DNA of 56,630 nt from an uncultured Bacteroidota bacterium (GTDB taxonomy: Bacteria; Bacteroidota; Bacteroidia; Chitinophagales; Chitinophagaceae), in contig CAIYUO010000068.1 of NCBI GenBank assembly GCA_903929425.1, positions 1-56,630 on the forward strand. The letters are read 5' to 3'. The translations under genes and the position numbers were made by a program. The notes under the pieces are model-generated. The model saw only the letters and a list, made by a program, of their open reading frames with translations, had not been told where the DNA came from and did not search any database. This document shows positions 45,498 through 54,238 of this stretch, piece by piece (position 1 is the first letter of the stretch; each line of letters begins with the position of its first letter).

Positions 45498-48400
45498 ATG
45501 TTAAATAAAATCATTGCTTATTCCATTAAGAATAAGTTAATCATAGGATTATTTGTACTGGCCTTAGTGGGTTGGGGTATTTATGAAGTAACGCAACTTC
45601 CCATTGATGCAGTGCCTGATATTACTGATAATCAAGTGCAGGTTATTACAGTATCACCTTCATTAGGTGCTACTGATATCGAAAGGTTGGTTACTTTTCC
45701 AATCGAGCAGGCATGTAGTAGCATACCTGGTACCAAACAAATTCGAAGTTTTTCCCGTTTCGGGTTATCCTTAATCACAATTGTATTTGAGGACAAAGTC
45801 GATATTTATTGGGCTAGACAACAAATTAGTGAAAAGCTACAAAAAGTACAACAGGATATCCCTGCTGGCACAGGTTCGCCAGAATTGGCACCAGTTTCCA
45901 CTGGACTTGGAGAAATTTATCAATATGTTGTTAGACCCTTAAAAGGATACGAGGGCAGGTTTGATGCCATGCAATTAAGAACCATTCAGGATTGGATTGT
46001 CAGAAGGCAATTAATTGGAACACCGGGTGTTGCCGAAGTTGCCAGCTTTGGTGGTAAATTAAAACAATATGAAATTGCCGTTAAGCAGGACCAACTAAAA
46101 GCATTTGGGTTAACAATCTCTGATATTTTTTCAGCGTTGGAAAAAAACAATCAAAATACAGGTGGCGCCTATATTGAAAAAGGGCCAACAGTTTTATATA
46201 TCCGCAGTGAAGGGTTGACAGCTAATTTAGAAGATATCAATAAAATTGTCGTAAAGGTATTAAGTAATGGCACACCCTTATTAATTAGAGACCTAGCAAA
46301 AGTTCAATATGGAGCTGCTATTAGGTATGGCGCTATGACTTTTAATGACCAAGGGGAAGTTGCAGGTGCGGTTGTAATGATGTTGAAAGGAGAAAATTCA
46401 TCATTAGTTGTAAAAAGAGTAAAAGAAAGAATTGCAGAGATACAAAAAATGTTACCAGAAGGCGTGGTCATTGAACCTTTCTTAGATAGGACAAAGATGG
46501 TTAACAATGCCATAAAAACGGTGGAGACGAATTTATTAGAAGGCGCTTTAATTGTAATATTTGTATTGGTGTTTTTCCTAGGTAATTTAAGAGCAGGTTT
46601 AATTGTTTCCTCAGTCATTCCACTCGCTATGTTGTTTGCAGTTATTTTGATGAATCAATTTGGTATAGGAGGAAATTTAATGTCTTTGGGAGCTATAGAT
46701 TTTGGATTAATAGTTGACGGTTCTGTAATTGTTATTGAAGCTATTTTACATCGATTTGTCCATTCAAAGCATTTTAGGTCCTTGACAAATGTGAATCAGG
46801 AAGATATGGACAAAGAAGTGGGAACATCAACAGGAGCGATGATTAAGTCTGCTGTGTTTAGTCAAATCATTATTCTTATTGTATACCTTCCTATTTTATC
46901 ATTACAAGGTATTGAAGGAAAAATGTTTAAGCCAATGGCATATACCATAGCTTTTGCAATTATAGGTGCATTTATACTATCCATTACCTATGTACCTATG
47001 ATGGCGGCTTTGTGTTTGAATAAAAAACTAAATCATAAAGACACTTTAACGGATAGGTTAATGCGATTTTTGGAAAGAAGGTACCAGCCTTTTTTAAATA
47101 AAGTATTGAATTTTCCAAAGGCGGTTATTTTGTCAACCGTTACTTTGTTTACCATTTCAATTATACTCTTATTAAATATGGGAGGTGAGTTTATCCCTCA
47201 ATTGGAAGAGGGAGATTTTGCAGTTGAAACTAGGGTGTTGACAGGAAGTAATCTTAATAATACGATTGAGACAACACAAAAGGCAGCTAAGTTATTAATA
47301 CAAAATTTTCCAGAGGTGGAAAAAGTAGTCACCAAAATTGGTAGTGCTGAAATTCCTACCGATCCTATGCCATTTGAGGCAGGGGATATGATGGTGATTT
47401 TAAAAGACAAATCGGAATGGACATCGGCTAAGACATTCAGTGAGCTAAGTTCGAAAATGACAAAAGTATTGGAACAAGTGCCAGGAATTAGTGTTGGTTT
47501 TCAATTTCCAGTTCAAATGCGTTTTAATGAATTGATGACGGGTGCAAGGCAAGATGTGGTATGTAAGGTTTTTGGAGAAAACCTTGATTCTTTGACAAAG
47601 TATGCAACTGCTTTAAATGACATTATTAAAACAGTGGACGGGGCTGTAAATATTTACGAAGAAAAAGTAACCGGTATGCCTCAAGTTGTAATTAAGTATA
47701 ATCGAGATGGCATGGCGAAATATGGCTTGAATGTAGCTGATGTAAATAGGGTGGTTAATAGTGCATTTGCTGGACAAATTGCTGGGCAAGTATATGAGGA
47801 AGAAAAAAGATTTGATATGGTAGTGCGTTTGGATGGGGAAGCCAGAAAAAATATGGAAGACATTCAAAACCTATCCATTACGAATGAAAAAGGTTTACCT
47901 ATTCCCTTATCAGCGGTTGCATCCGTGGAGCAAATAGAGGGGGTCAATCAAATACAAAGAGAAAATACTAAACGTAGAATTATTGTTGGATTTAATGTAA
48001 ATGGAAGAGATGTTCAAACCATCATGAAAGAATTACAGCAAAAAATTAATAAGCAATTGAATTTGCAAAAAGGGTACACTATTGTTTATGGAGGCTCTTT
48101 TGAAAATATGACGGCTGCTAAAAATAGACTAAGTATTGTTGTTCCAATTGCTTTATTGTTAATATTCTTATTACTTTACTTTGCATTTGGATCAGTAAAG
48201 CAAGGGTTATTAATTTATACTGCAATTCCTTTGTCTGCTATGGGAGGCATCATTGCTTTATGGTTAAGGGATATGCCTTTTAGTATTTCAGCCGGCGTTG
48301 GTTTTATTGCCTTGTTTGGCGTGGCGGTATTAAATGGTATATTATTAGTTACGGAGTTTAATCGACTAAAAGCAGAAGGATGGGATGATGTTAAAAGGAT

Positions 48401-49862
48401 TGTCATTCATGCGACTAAGTCTAAATTACGTGCTGTTTTGATGACTGCCTTTGTACCAGCCCTTGGGTTTATTCCAATGGCAATTAGTACAGGTGCTGGT
48501 GGCGAAGTTCAAAAACCTTTGGCTACGGTAGTCATTGGGGGATTAATCATTTCAACTATGTTAACTTTATTTGTATTACCTGTTATGTATATATTATTTG
48601 AAAAAGGGTTAAAATTTTACAAAAAGCACAAAACTTTGTCATTCATCGCAATTGCTATATGCTTAGTTCCGTTTAGTGCCATGTCACAAACTAAAATTAA
48701 TTTACAATCCGCAATGGATAGCGCCTTAGTCAATAATGTTTATGGAAAGATTGCCAATGCACAATTGCAATACTATCAGGCATTAAAAAAGAGTAATGTT
48801 GATATTGAAAAAGCTGCTTTGAATTATGGCTATGGACAAATAAATAGCTTTAATAAGGATAATCAATTCAATATTTCTCAAACCGTTCAATTTCCAACAG
48901 TATATAAATTTCAAGGGGCCATTAATCAATCCAATATTGATATAAGCATGTTGAATAAAGTTCAAAAAGAAATTGAGTTAAAAACGACGTTGAAAAAATA
49001 CTTTTATCACTTATTGATTTTGCAAGAGAAAAGAATGTTGTTATCGGGAGCGGATAGTATTTATACCATTTTTGTAAATAAGGCAAAACAAAGATATGCA
49101 GCTGGAAATTCAGATATTTTGGAAAAGGTTACGGCTGAAAATCAACTGGCGCAAATTAATAATCAACTTCAGTCTTTGAATACCGGTTATCAAAATTTGC
49201 TAAATCAATTCAATGTCATTTTGAATTGCAAAGATAATTATGAGCCTTTAGCAGACAATAATATGATTACTATTAACAAAATGCCAGATTTACTTACAGT
49301 AAGTGAAACGCCGTTATTGAAATTGCAAGAAAAAAATATCAAAAAGTCGGAGCAGCAAAAACAATTAGAAAAAAGTAAATTGTATCCAACCTTAACTGCA
49401 GGGTATAATTCTACAACCATTATTGGCTGGCAAACAACGACGCAAAATAATGAACGTTATTTTGGACCTGATCATCGATTTGGCACGTACAATATTGGAT
49501 TGGGGATACCTATTTTTTCAGGTGCACAAAAAGCAAAAATCAATGCTAGTAATATGGTGATTGAGCAATATAAATTAGAACAATTAGCGATGAATCAACA
49601 GCTAAAGGCTAATTTAAAAGATGCCATTTCGCAATACTTACAACATAAAAAAATAGTAGCTGATTATCAACAAAATAGCATCCCCAATGCGAAATTACTA
49701 ATGGAGGCAGCAGCTAAAAAAATGAATGCTGGAGAAATAGGGTATTTAGAATGGGTGATGTTAATGAATCAAGCTATCCAAACGCAAAATGACTTTTTGA
49801 ATTATATTCAATTACTCAATGAGTCGGCAGTGGAAATTGAAAAAATAAGTTCAAATAATTAA
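45498..49862 (+). CDS. Heavy-metal-efflux RND permease fused to TolC-like outer-membrane factor
   Basis: This 1454-residue protein has two parts. Residues 1 to about 1035 are a CusA/CzcA-type inner-membrane proton/metal antiporter. They include the QLPIDAVPDITDNQVQV opening, a helix-4 block LGAIDFGLIVDGSVIVIEA (near 397-415) with the acidic residues of heavy-metal RND pumps, and two periplasmic porter halves. Residues about 1044-1062 (TLSFIAIAICLVPFSAMSQ) look like a signal peptide with a cleavage site. Residues about 1065-1454 are an outer-membrane-factor (CusC/TolC-like) helical region. The fusion is known in Bacteroidota. How it reaches two membranes is unclear. Metal specificity (Cu, Co, Zn or Cd) cannot be read. 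Confidence 0.92.
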   Translation: MLNKIIAYSIKNKLIIGLFVLALVGWGIYEVTQLPIDAVPDITDNQVQVITVSPSLGATDIERLVTFPIEQACSSIPGTKQIRSFSRFGLSLITIVFEDKVDIYWARQQISEKLQKVQQDIPAGTGSPELAPVSTGLGEIYQYVVRPLKGYEGRFDAMQLRTIQDWIVRRQLIGTPGVAEVASFGGKLKQYEIAVKQDQLKAFGLTISDIFSALEKNNQNTGGAYIEKGPTVLYIRSEGLTANLEDINKIVVKVLSNGTPLLIRDLAKVQYGAAIRYGAMTFNDQGEVAGAVVMMLKGENSSLVVKRVKERIAEIQKMLPEGVVIEPFLDRTKMVNNAIKTVETNLLEGALIVIFVLVFFLGNLRAGLIVSSVIPLAMLFAVILMNQFGIGGNLMSLGAIDFGLIVDGSVIVIEAILHRFVHSKHFRSLTNVNQEDMDKEVGTSTGAMIKSAVFSQIIILIVYLPILSLQGIEGKMFKPMAYTIAFAIIGAFILSITYVPMMAALCLNKKLNHKDTLTDRLMRFLERRYQPFLNKVLNFPKAVILSTVTLFTISIILLLNMGGEFIPQLEEGDFAVETRVLTGSNLNNTIETTQKAAKLLIQNFPEVEKVVTKIGSAEIPTDPMPFEAGDMMVILKDKSEWTSAKTFSELSSKMTKVLEQVPGISVGFQFPVQMRFNELMTGARQDVVCKVFGENLDSLTKYATALNDIIKTVDGAVNIYEEKVTGMPQVVIKYNRDGMAKYGLNVADVNRVVNSAFAGQIAGQVYEEEKRFDMVVRLDGEARKNMEDIQNLSITNEKGLPIPLSAVASVEQIEGVNQIQRENTKRRIIVGFNVNGRDVQTIMKELQQKINKQLNLQKGYTIVYGGSFENMTAAKNRLSIVVPIALLLIFLLLYFAFGSVKQGLLIYTAIPLSAMGGIIALWLRDMPFSISAGVGFIALFGVAVLNGILLVTEFNRLKAEGWDDVKRIVIHATKSKLRAVLMTAFVPALGFIPMAISTGAGGEVQKPLATVVIGGLIISTMLTLFVLPVMYILFEKGLKFYKKHKTLSFIAIAICLVPFSAMSQTKINLQSAMDSALVNNVYGKIANAQLQYYQALKKSNVDIEKAALNYGYGQINSFNKDNQFNISQTVQFPTVYKFQGAINQSNIDISMLNKVQKEIELKTTLKKYFYHLLILQEKRMLLSGADSIYTIFVNKAKQRYAAGNSDILEKVTAENQLAQINNQLQSLNTGYQNLLNQFNVILNCKDNYEPLADNNMITINKMPDLLTVSETPLLKLQEKNIKKSEQQKQLEKSKLYPTLTAGYNSTTIIGWQTTTQNNERYFGPDHRFGTYNIGLGIPIFSGAQKAKINASNMVIEQYKLEQLAMNQQLKANLKDAISQYLQHKKIVADYQQNSIPNAKLLMEAAAKKMNAGEIGYLEWVMLMNQAIQTQNDFLNYIQLLNESAVEIEKISSNN

Positions 49863-49877
49863 TTGAAAAAAAATTTT

Positions 49878-51017
49878 ATGAAATACAACACTTTACTATG
49901 TTTATTATCAGCCACATTGTTTTTTGCATGTACAGAAAATAAAAAAGCGTCAGAAGCAAAAGCCTCTATTGTTATAGATACAGCTGCAGTAGAAATGGTT
50001 AATTTAAACGAAGCCCAATTAAGAATGGCTGATTTGCAATTTGGTAATGTCCAGTCAACGACGGTCCATAAAACGTTGAAAGTGAGTGGGCATATGGATG
50101 TGCCACCAAGCAATATAGTTTCTATTAGCATACCAATGGGTGGATATGTAAAAAATACGAGTTTAATACCAGGTCTATTTGTGAAAAAAGGGGCTGTCAT
50201 TGCCACTTTGGAGGATCCAAGTTACATACAATTACAACAGGACTATTTAACTGCAAAAAGTAAATTAGAATTCCTTGAAGCTGATTATATAAGACAAAGG
50301 GGTTTAAATGAAACAAAAGCGACTAGCGATAAAATATATCAATTGGCTAAATCCGATTTTGAAAGTCAAAAGTATATGGTAAAATCATTGAGTGAAAAAT
50401 TGAAATTAATTGGATTGAATCCGGCTAATTTGAATGAAACTAATATTTCCCGAACCGTTCAATTTACATCACCTATCAACGGTTATGTTACGAAGGTGAA
50501 TGTAAATATTGGTAAATATGTAACTCCAACTGATGTGCTGTTTGAAATTGTAGACCCTAGTGATTTACATTTACGATTGACTGTATTAGAAAATGATGCA
50601 ACTAATTTAAAAGTTGGCAATACAGTCAATTTCTATACAAACAACAATCCAACAAAAAAACAACTTGCTCATATTGCAGTGATTACTCCTAATATTGATG
50701 AAGAAAGTACGACCGATGTACATTGCCACTTAGTAAATGAAAAAATAAATCTTTTCCCAGGTACTTTTGTTAATGCGGAAGTTGAATTAAATAATGCTAA
50801 AGTTAAAGCTGTTCCAGACAATGCTATTGTGAAATGGCAGAACAAAGATTATGTTTTTGTGAAAACTAGTGAAACTGGATTTAAGATGATCCCAGTTGTT
50901 ACAGGGGTAAGTTCAAATGGTTTAATAGAAATACAAACTGATTTAGGAACTCAGCAAATTGTAATAAAGAATGCCTATACCTTATTAATGAAGCTAAAAA
51001 ATAGCGGGGAGGAATAA
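49878..51017 (+). CDS. RND efflux membrane-fusion lipoprotein (CusB/CzcB-like)
   Basis: This periplasmic adaptor has 379 residues from the ATG at 49878. The lipobox is TLFFAC (Cys near 18). A lipoyl/barrel-sandwich segment with MGGYVKNTSLIPGLFVKKGAVIATLEDP is followed by a helical hairpin (about 115-185). The second half of the lipoyl domain follows (FTSPINGYVTKVNVNIGKYVTPTDVLFEIVD), then beta-barrel and membrane-proximal domains. It starts 15 bases after the pump gene, completing a tripartite efflux system from two genes. No His-rich or Met-rich metal-binding N terminus as in CusB is evident. Confidence 0.92.
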   Translation: MKYNTLLCLLSATLFFACTENKKASEAKASIVIDTAAVEMVNLNEAQLRMADLQFGNVQSTTVHKTLKVSGHMDVPPSNIVSISIPMGGYVKNTSLIPGLFVKKGAVIATLEDPSYIQLQQDYLTAKSKLEFLEADYIRQRGLNETKATSDKIYQLAKSDFESQKYMVKSLSEKLKLIGLNPANLNETNISRTVQFTSPINGYVTKVNVNIGKYVTPTDVLFEIVDPSDLHLRLTVLENDATNLKVGNTVNFYTNNNPTKKQLAHIAVITPNIDEESTTDVHCHLVNEKINLFPGTFVNAEVELNNAKVKAVPDNAIVKWQNKDYVFVKTSETGFKMIPVVTGVSSNGLIEIQTDLGTQQIVIKNAYTLLMKLKNSGEE

Positions 51018-51028
51018 ATAATAATTGT

Positions 51029-52222
51029 TTATTTTTCGAAATATACAATACTGCCACCTACCCAGGTGGCAGTATTGTTATAGCTCACGCCAATCATTTT
51101 TCCATTACTAATTCTTGCAAGGTTACAAGTTGCTATATATTTGCCTTTCAATTTATCTAGGAAATAAAATAATCGAACTTCTACTTTGGCATTGCCTGAA
51201 GGGGTTACTAATCCCGAACTATATTCAACTTTCTCTTGTAAGATCCAATTTTCAGGATAATTGATATCCTTAATATGATGAGGTTCAACATCGATTATAA
51301 CACCTTGACCTGCAAACGAGAATAATGGTTTTAAAACATAGTTTTCTAAATCCTTAGGAATGCTTTCCAATTCGTTTAAAAAAAATGTTTTAGGTACGAA
51401 ACTGTTATTTAAATAGGGCATTAAAAACTTACTAATTCGATAATAATGATTAGGATGGCTAACCCATTCAACTGCTAAATTTTGTAAAAGTAAATTAGCT
51501 TTTTCCTGTATTTCATTTGATTGTTTGGCTAATTCATCCCAAACAATTCGATTGTAAATTCTTTCAATAGGATAACATTCTTCATCACGCTGGTAATATA
51601 ATTTATCACCTATTGTTAATATTTCACTAACACAAACAATTGGGACATCAATCAATTGCTGTGTTAGGTAAAAATCAATTTTTGTTTTTTGTTGGTCAGG
51701 GAATAATTCTAATAAAACTGTTTTTTTGCCTTCGGTACCTTTAATTGTTTCTTCCAAAAAACGGAGATAAGTATGCTCGTCCAAATTATTTAGATAGGGT
51801 GAAAAGCCTTTTGGGATTGAGAAGTTTTGTTGAAATGCTTTGTCATGCATTATTTCTAATGCAAACAAGGAAGGAAACCCTTGTAGCTCTATTAATTTAG
51901 GGAATATATTTCCTTCAATATCATTGCAAATAGCAAAATCCATCACAACGCAATTTGGCAGAAGTGTTTCATTTGGTGGTGTAGCTATATGCTTTAAAGC
52001 ATTTTGTGTAATTTCTTGAAAATTTGGCGCTGTAATGACCGAACTGATTGCTTCACCTGCTTCCAAAAATTTTGCCTTAGTAGCGGCATCTAAAAATACG
52101 GGTGTTTCTGCCAACCTAAATTCAATACTACCTGGATAATTATTTTGTATATCAGCAATCATTTGCTGGTACTTTTCTGTTGTAAAGCTGGCATTATATG
52201 CTTTTCGGATGGCAGGTATCAT
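51029..52222 (-). CDS. ATP-grasp-like amide/peptide ligase, uncharacterised
   Basis: This is a cytosolic protein of 397 residues, not matched to a named enzyme. The C-terminal third has ATP-grasp features: the nucleotide-binding lysine in NYVLKPLFSFAGQGVII (Lys298 with a small glycine loop), WILQEKV (hinge region, Glu330), AKVEVRLFYF (Glu348/Arg350) and a late N-x-GG element (NNTATWVGGSIV, 382-392). The N-terminal part contains KLIELQGFPSLFALE (109-123), reminiscent of glutathionylspermidine-synthase-like or circularly permuted ATP-grasp proteins. It overlaps the amidotransferase gene by 4 bases (ATGA). A joint amide-forming reaction is inferred from context. A 15-bp perfect hairpin lies in its last codons. 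Confidence 0.6.
   Translation of the reverse strand: MIPAIRKAYNASFTTEKYQQMIADIQNNYPGSIEFRLAETPVFLDAATKAKFLEAGEAISSVITAPNFQEITQNALKHIATPPNETLLPNCVVMDFAICNDIEGNIFPKLIELQGFPSLFALEIMHDKAFQQNFSIPKGFSPYLNNLDEHTYLRFLEETIKGTEGKKTVLLELFPDQQKTKIDFYLTQQLIDVPIVCVSEILTIGDKLYYQRDEECYPIERIYNRIVWDELAKQSNEIQEKANLLLQNLAVEWVSHPNHYYRISKFLMPYLNNSFVPKTFFLNELESIPKDLENYVLKPLFSFAGQGVIIDVEPHHIKDINYPENWILQEKVEYSSGLVTPSGNAKVEVRLFYFLDKLKGKYIATCNLARISNGKMIGVSYNNTATWVGGSIVYFEK
51045..51078. repeat. Perfect 15-bp inverted repeat in the 3' end of the ATP-grasp-like gene
   Basis: ACAATACTGCCACCT at 51045-51059 is exactly complementary to AGGTGGCAGTATTGT at 51064-51078 around a 4-base loop. It lies within the coding sequence, 14 bases from the stop codon, and 28 bases beyond the convergent adaptor gene stop. 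No T run follows on either strand, so it is not a classical terminator. It could still halt or stabilise both converging transcripts. Confidence 0.75.
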
Positions 52223-53004
52223 ACCTTAAGAGCTTTATCTAAAAAGTTTGGAATGAAATGACTATAAGTGGAATTGATAGGAGATGTTGCGTCTAAATGA
52301 TGCACGATATTTTCCCATTTTTCTAAACTGAATTCTTCAATAATAGATTGTTTGGTTATTGGATCATTAAAGTAATCAACCAGTTCATGTAAAGCTGCTT
52401 CCGGATGGAATTGAACTCCATACATTTTGTCAGAAAATTTAATGCCCATTATAGCTCGTTCTAATGGAACAGTTGGTCTCCTTTTTTCTAATGCCATAAT
52501 TTTGGCATTCATGCTTCTTATTTTTTCATCATTTGGTGCAATAATTTGATATGATCTGCTTTCTAAAGTATAAAAGGTTTCTTGTAAACCGTTAAATAAA
52601 TCGTCTTCAATGAGGGTGTGTACTGGCAGTATTCCAATTTGTCTTGATTTTCTCAAGCAAACGGTACCTAAATCAAAATGTCGACAAGCAATTTGAAAAC
52701 TATGGCATATGAGTAATACTGGTTTATGTAATGCTAGCATTTGATCCAACCAATTTGTATAAAATATATCCCATTGTTCATTTATAGAATCAAGTGGTGA
52801 TCCAGGACCGCCGCTTGAAATGTAAATATCAAAATGATGATCCGGTAATTCACAATTAGCTCTAGTTTTGAAAACAGTAATAGCGGTATTTTGCTTTTTT
52901 AAAGTGGTCCATTCATCAAGTATTGCATTAATACACCGCATACCCATATTTGGAACTCCATTGTATAAATCCAGAATGGCTATTCTTATAGGGGATAGGC
53001 CCAT
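52219..53004 (-). CDS. Class I glutamine amidotransferase-like protein
   Basis: This GMP-synthase-type amidotransferase domain (261 residues) is expected to release ammonia from glutamine or to cleave a gamma-glutamyl bond. The catalytic triad is complete: Cys100 in LLICHSFQIA, with His200 and Glu202 in YGVQFHPEA. An oxyanion-type SSGGPGSP (63-70) lies upstream. The nucleophile elbow lacks the usual G-x-C-x-G glycines, which is unusual. No synthetase domain is attached, so it may supply ammonia to the ATP-grasp-like partner. The start shares one base with the M42 peptidase stop (TAATG), and its stop overlaps the next ATG by 4 bases, indicating tight translational coupling. Confidence 0.8.
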   Translation of the reverse strand: MGLSPIRIAILDLYNGVPNMGMRCINAILDEWTTLKKQNTAITVFKTRANCELPDHHFDIYISSGGPGSPLDSINEQWDIFYTNWLDQMLALHKPVLLICHSFQIACRHFDLGTVCLRKSRQIGILPVHTLIEDDLFNGLQETFYTLESRSYQIIAPNDEKIRSMNAKIMALEKRRPTVPLERAIMGIKFSDKMYGVQFHPEAALHELVDYFNDPITKQSIIEEFSLEKWENIVHHLDATSPINSTYSHFIPNFLDKALKV

Positions 53005-54131
53005 TATAGGTAGCTTAGGTTGGTTTTAGGACTCAATTGAAGCAATGTTTCATACATCAATTGAATGGTATCAATAATATCCTTTTTGTGAATCATTTCG
53101 ACTGTTGTATGCATGTATCTTAATGGGATAGATATTAATACCGAAGGACAACCGTCATTTGCATATGCAAAACTGTCAGTATCAGTTCCAGTGCTTCTAC
53201 TTAATGTTCTAAATTGTACAGGTATTTTTTTTGCTTTTGCGGCGTCTTCAACAATCGCTAATAATTTATTGTGAATGGCAGGAGCGTATGCCAACGATGG
53301 ACCTTTACCGCATTGTATATCGCCTTCTATGGCTTTATTAATCATAGGGGTATGGGTATCGTGCGTTACATCGGTTACAATAGCGACATTTGGTTTTATT
53401 CTTCGTGCAATCATTTCAGCACCTCTTAATCCGATTTCTTCTTGAACGGCATTTACAATGTATAGGCCAAAAGGTAATTTCTTTTTATTTTCTTTTAATA
53501 ATCTTGCTACTTCAGCAATCATAAAACCACCAATCCGATTATCAAACGCACGACCAATTATAAAGTCGTGTGCCAATTCATCAAAACCTTCTTCATAGGT
53601 TACCACCGCTCCAACATGAATACCTAATGCCTCTACTTCTTTTTTTGATCTTGCTCCACAGTCCAATGTTAAGTTTTCAACTTTAGGTTGCGGTTCTTTC
53701 TGTTCTGGGTTGCTGTATCTTGTATGAATTGCAGGCCAACCAAAAACAGCTTTTACGGGCCCTTTTTTGCCATGTATCCAAACACGCATACTAGGTGCAA
53801 TTTGATGATCCACGCCTCCGTTTCTTTTTAAATGAATTAACCCCTGGTCAGTTATATAATTGACAAACCAGCTAATTTCATCGGCATGAGCCTCAATAAC
53901 CACTTTGAATGGAGCATCCGGATTAATAACGCCTACTGCAGTTCCATAGGGGTCTGTAAATGTAGTATCCACATATTGAGTAATATAATTCAACCAAATT
54001 TTTTGACCACTTGATTCAAAACCCACCGGAGAAGGGTTGTTTATATATTGTTTTAAAAAGGAGTAAGCTTTTTCATTTATTGCTGTTTTTGACGAACTCG
54101 TTTTTTCTTTTTTTGTTGTTGCTTTTGCCAT
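53004..54131 (-). CDS. M42-family metallopeptidase (glutamyl/leucyl aminopeptidase-like)
   Basis: This cytosolic dinuclear metal aminopeptidase has 375 residues. The metal and catalytic residues are all in place: His82 and Asp84 (EAHADEI), bridging Asp197 (GRAFDNRIGG), catalytic Glu231 and Glu232 (VQEEIG), Asp254 (TDVTHDTH) and His341 (RYMHTTVEMI). The N-terminal 20 residues are Lys/Thr/Ser-rich and disordered-looking. It is the first gene of a coupled trio with the glutamine amidotransferase and the ATP-grasp-like protein, suggesting it processes the same small peptide or amide compound. The substrate is unknown. Confidence 0.92.
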   Translation of the reverse strand: MAKATTKKEKTSSSKTAINEKAYSFLKQYINNPSPVGFESSGQKIWLNYITQYVDTTFTDPYGTAVGVINPDAPFKVVIEAHADEISWFVNYITDQGLIHLKRNGGVDHQIAPSMRVWIHGKKGPVKAVFGWPAIHTRYSNPEQKEPQPKVENLTLDCGARSKKEVEALGIHVGAVVTYEEGFDELAHDFIIGRAFDNRIGGFMIAEVARLLKENKKKLPFGLYIVNAVQEEIGLRGAEMIARRIKPNVAIVTDVTHDTHTPMINKAIEGDIQCGKGPSLAYAPAIHNKLLAIVEDAAKAKKIPVQFRTLSRSTGTDTDSFAYANDGCPSVLISIPLRYMHTTVEMIHKKDIIDTIQLMYETLLQLSPKTNLSYL

Positions 54132-54211
54132 AATTAAAAAGTTATAATGTATGGTTGCAAGATACTACTTATTGCATTTATATTTTAAGCCGATTTTCTT
54201 GATATTATTGA

Positions 54212-54219
54212 TACTTTTG
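54212..54219 (+). promoter_or_regulatory. TAnnTTTG -7 box for the LuxE-like gene
   Basis: TACTTTTG matches the consensus exactly, 19 bases before the ATG at 54239. The divergent M42 gene has TAACTTTT (one mismatch) 5 bases before its own ATG. Confidence 0.45.
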
Positions 54220-54238
54220 TGACCAAATTATTTGGGAT

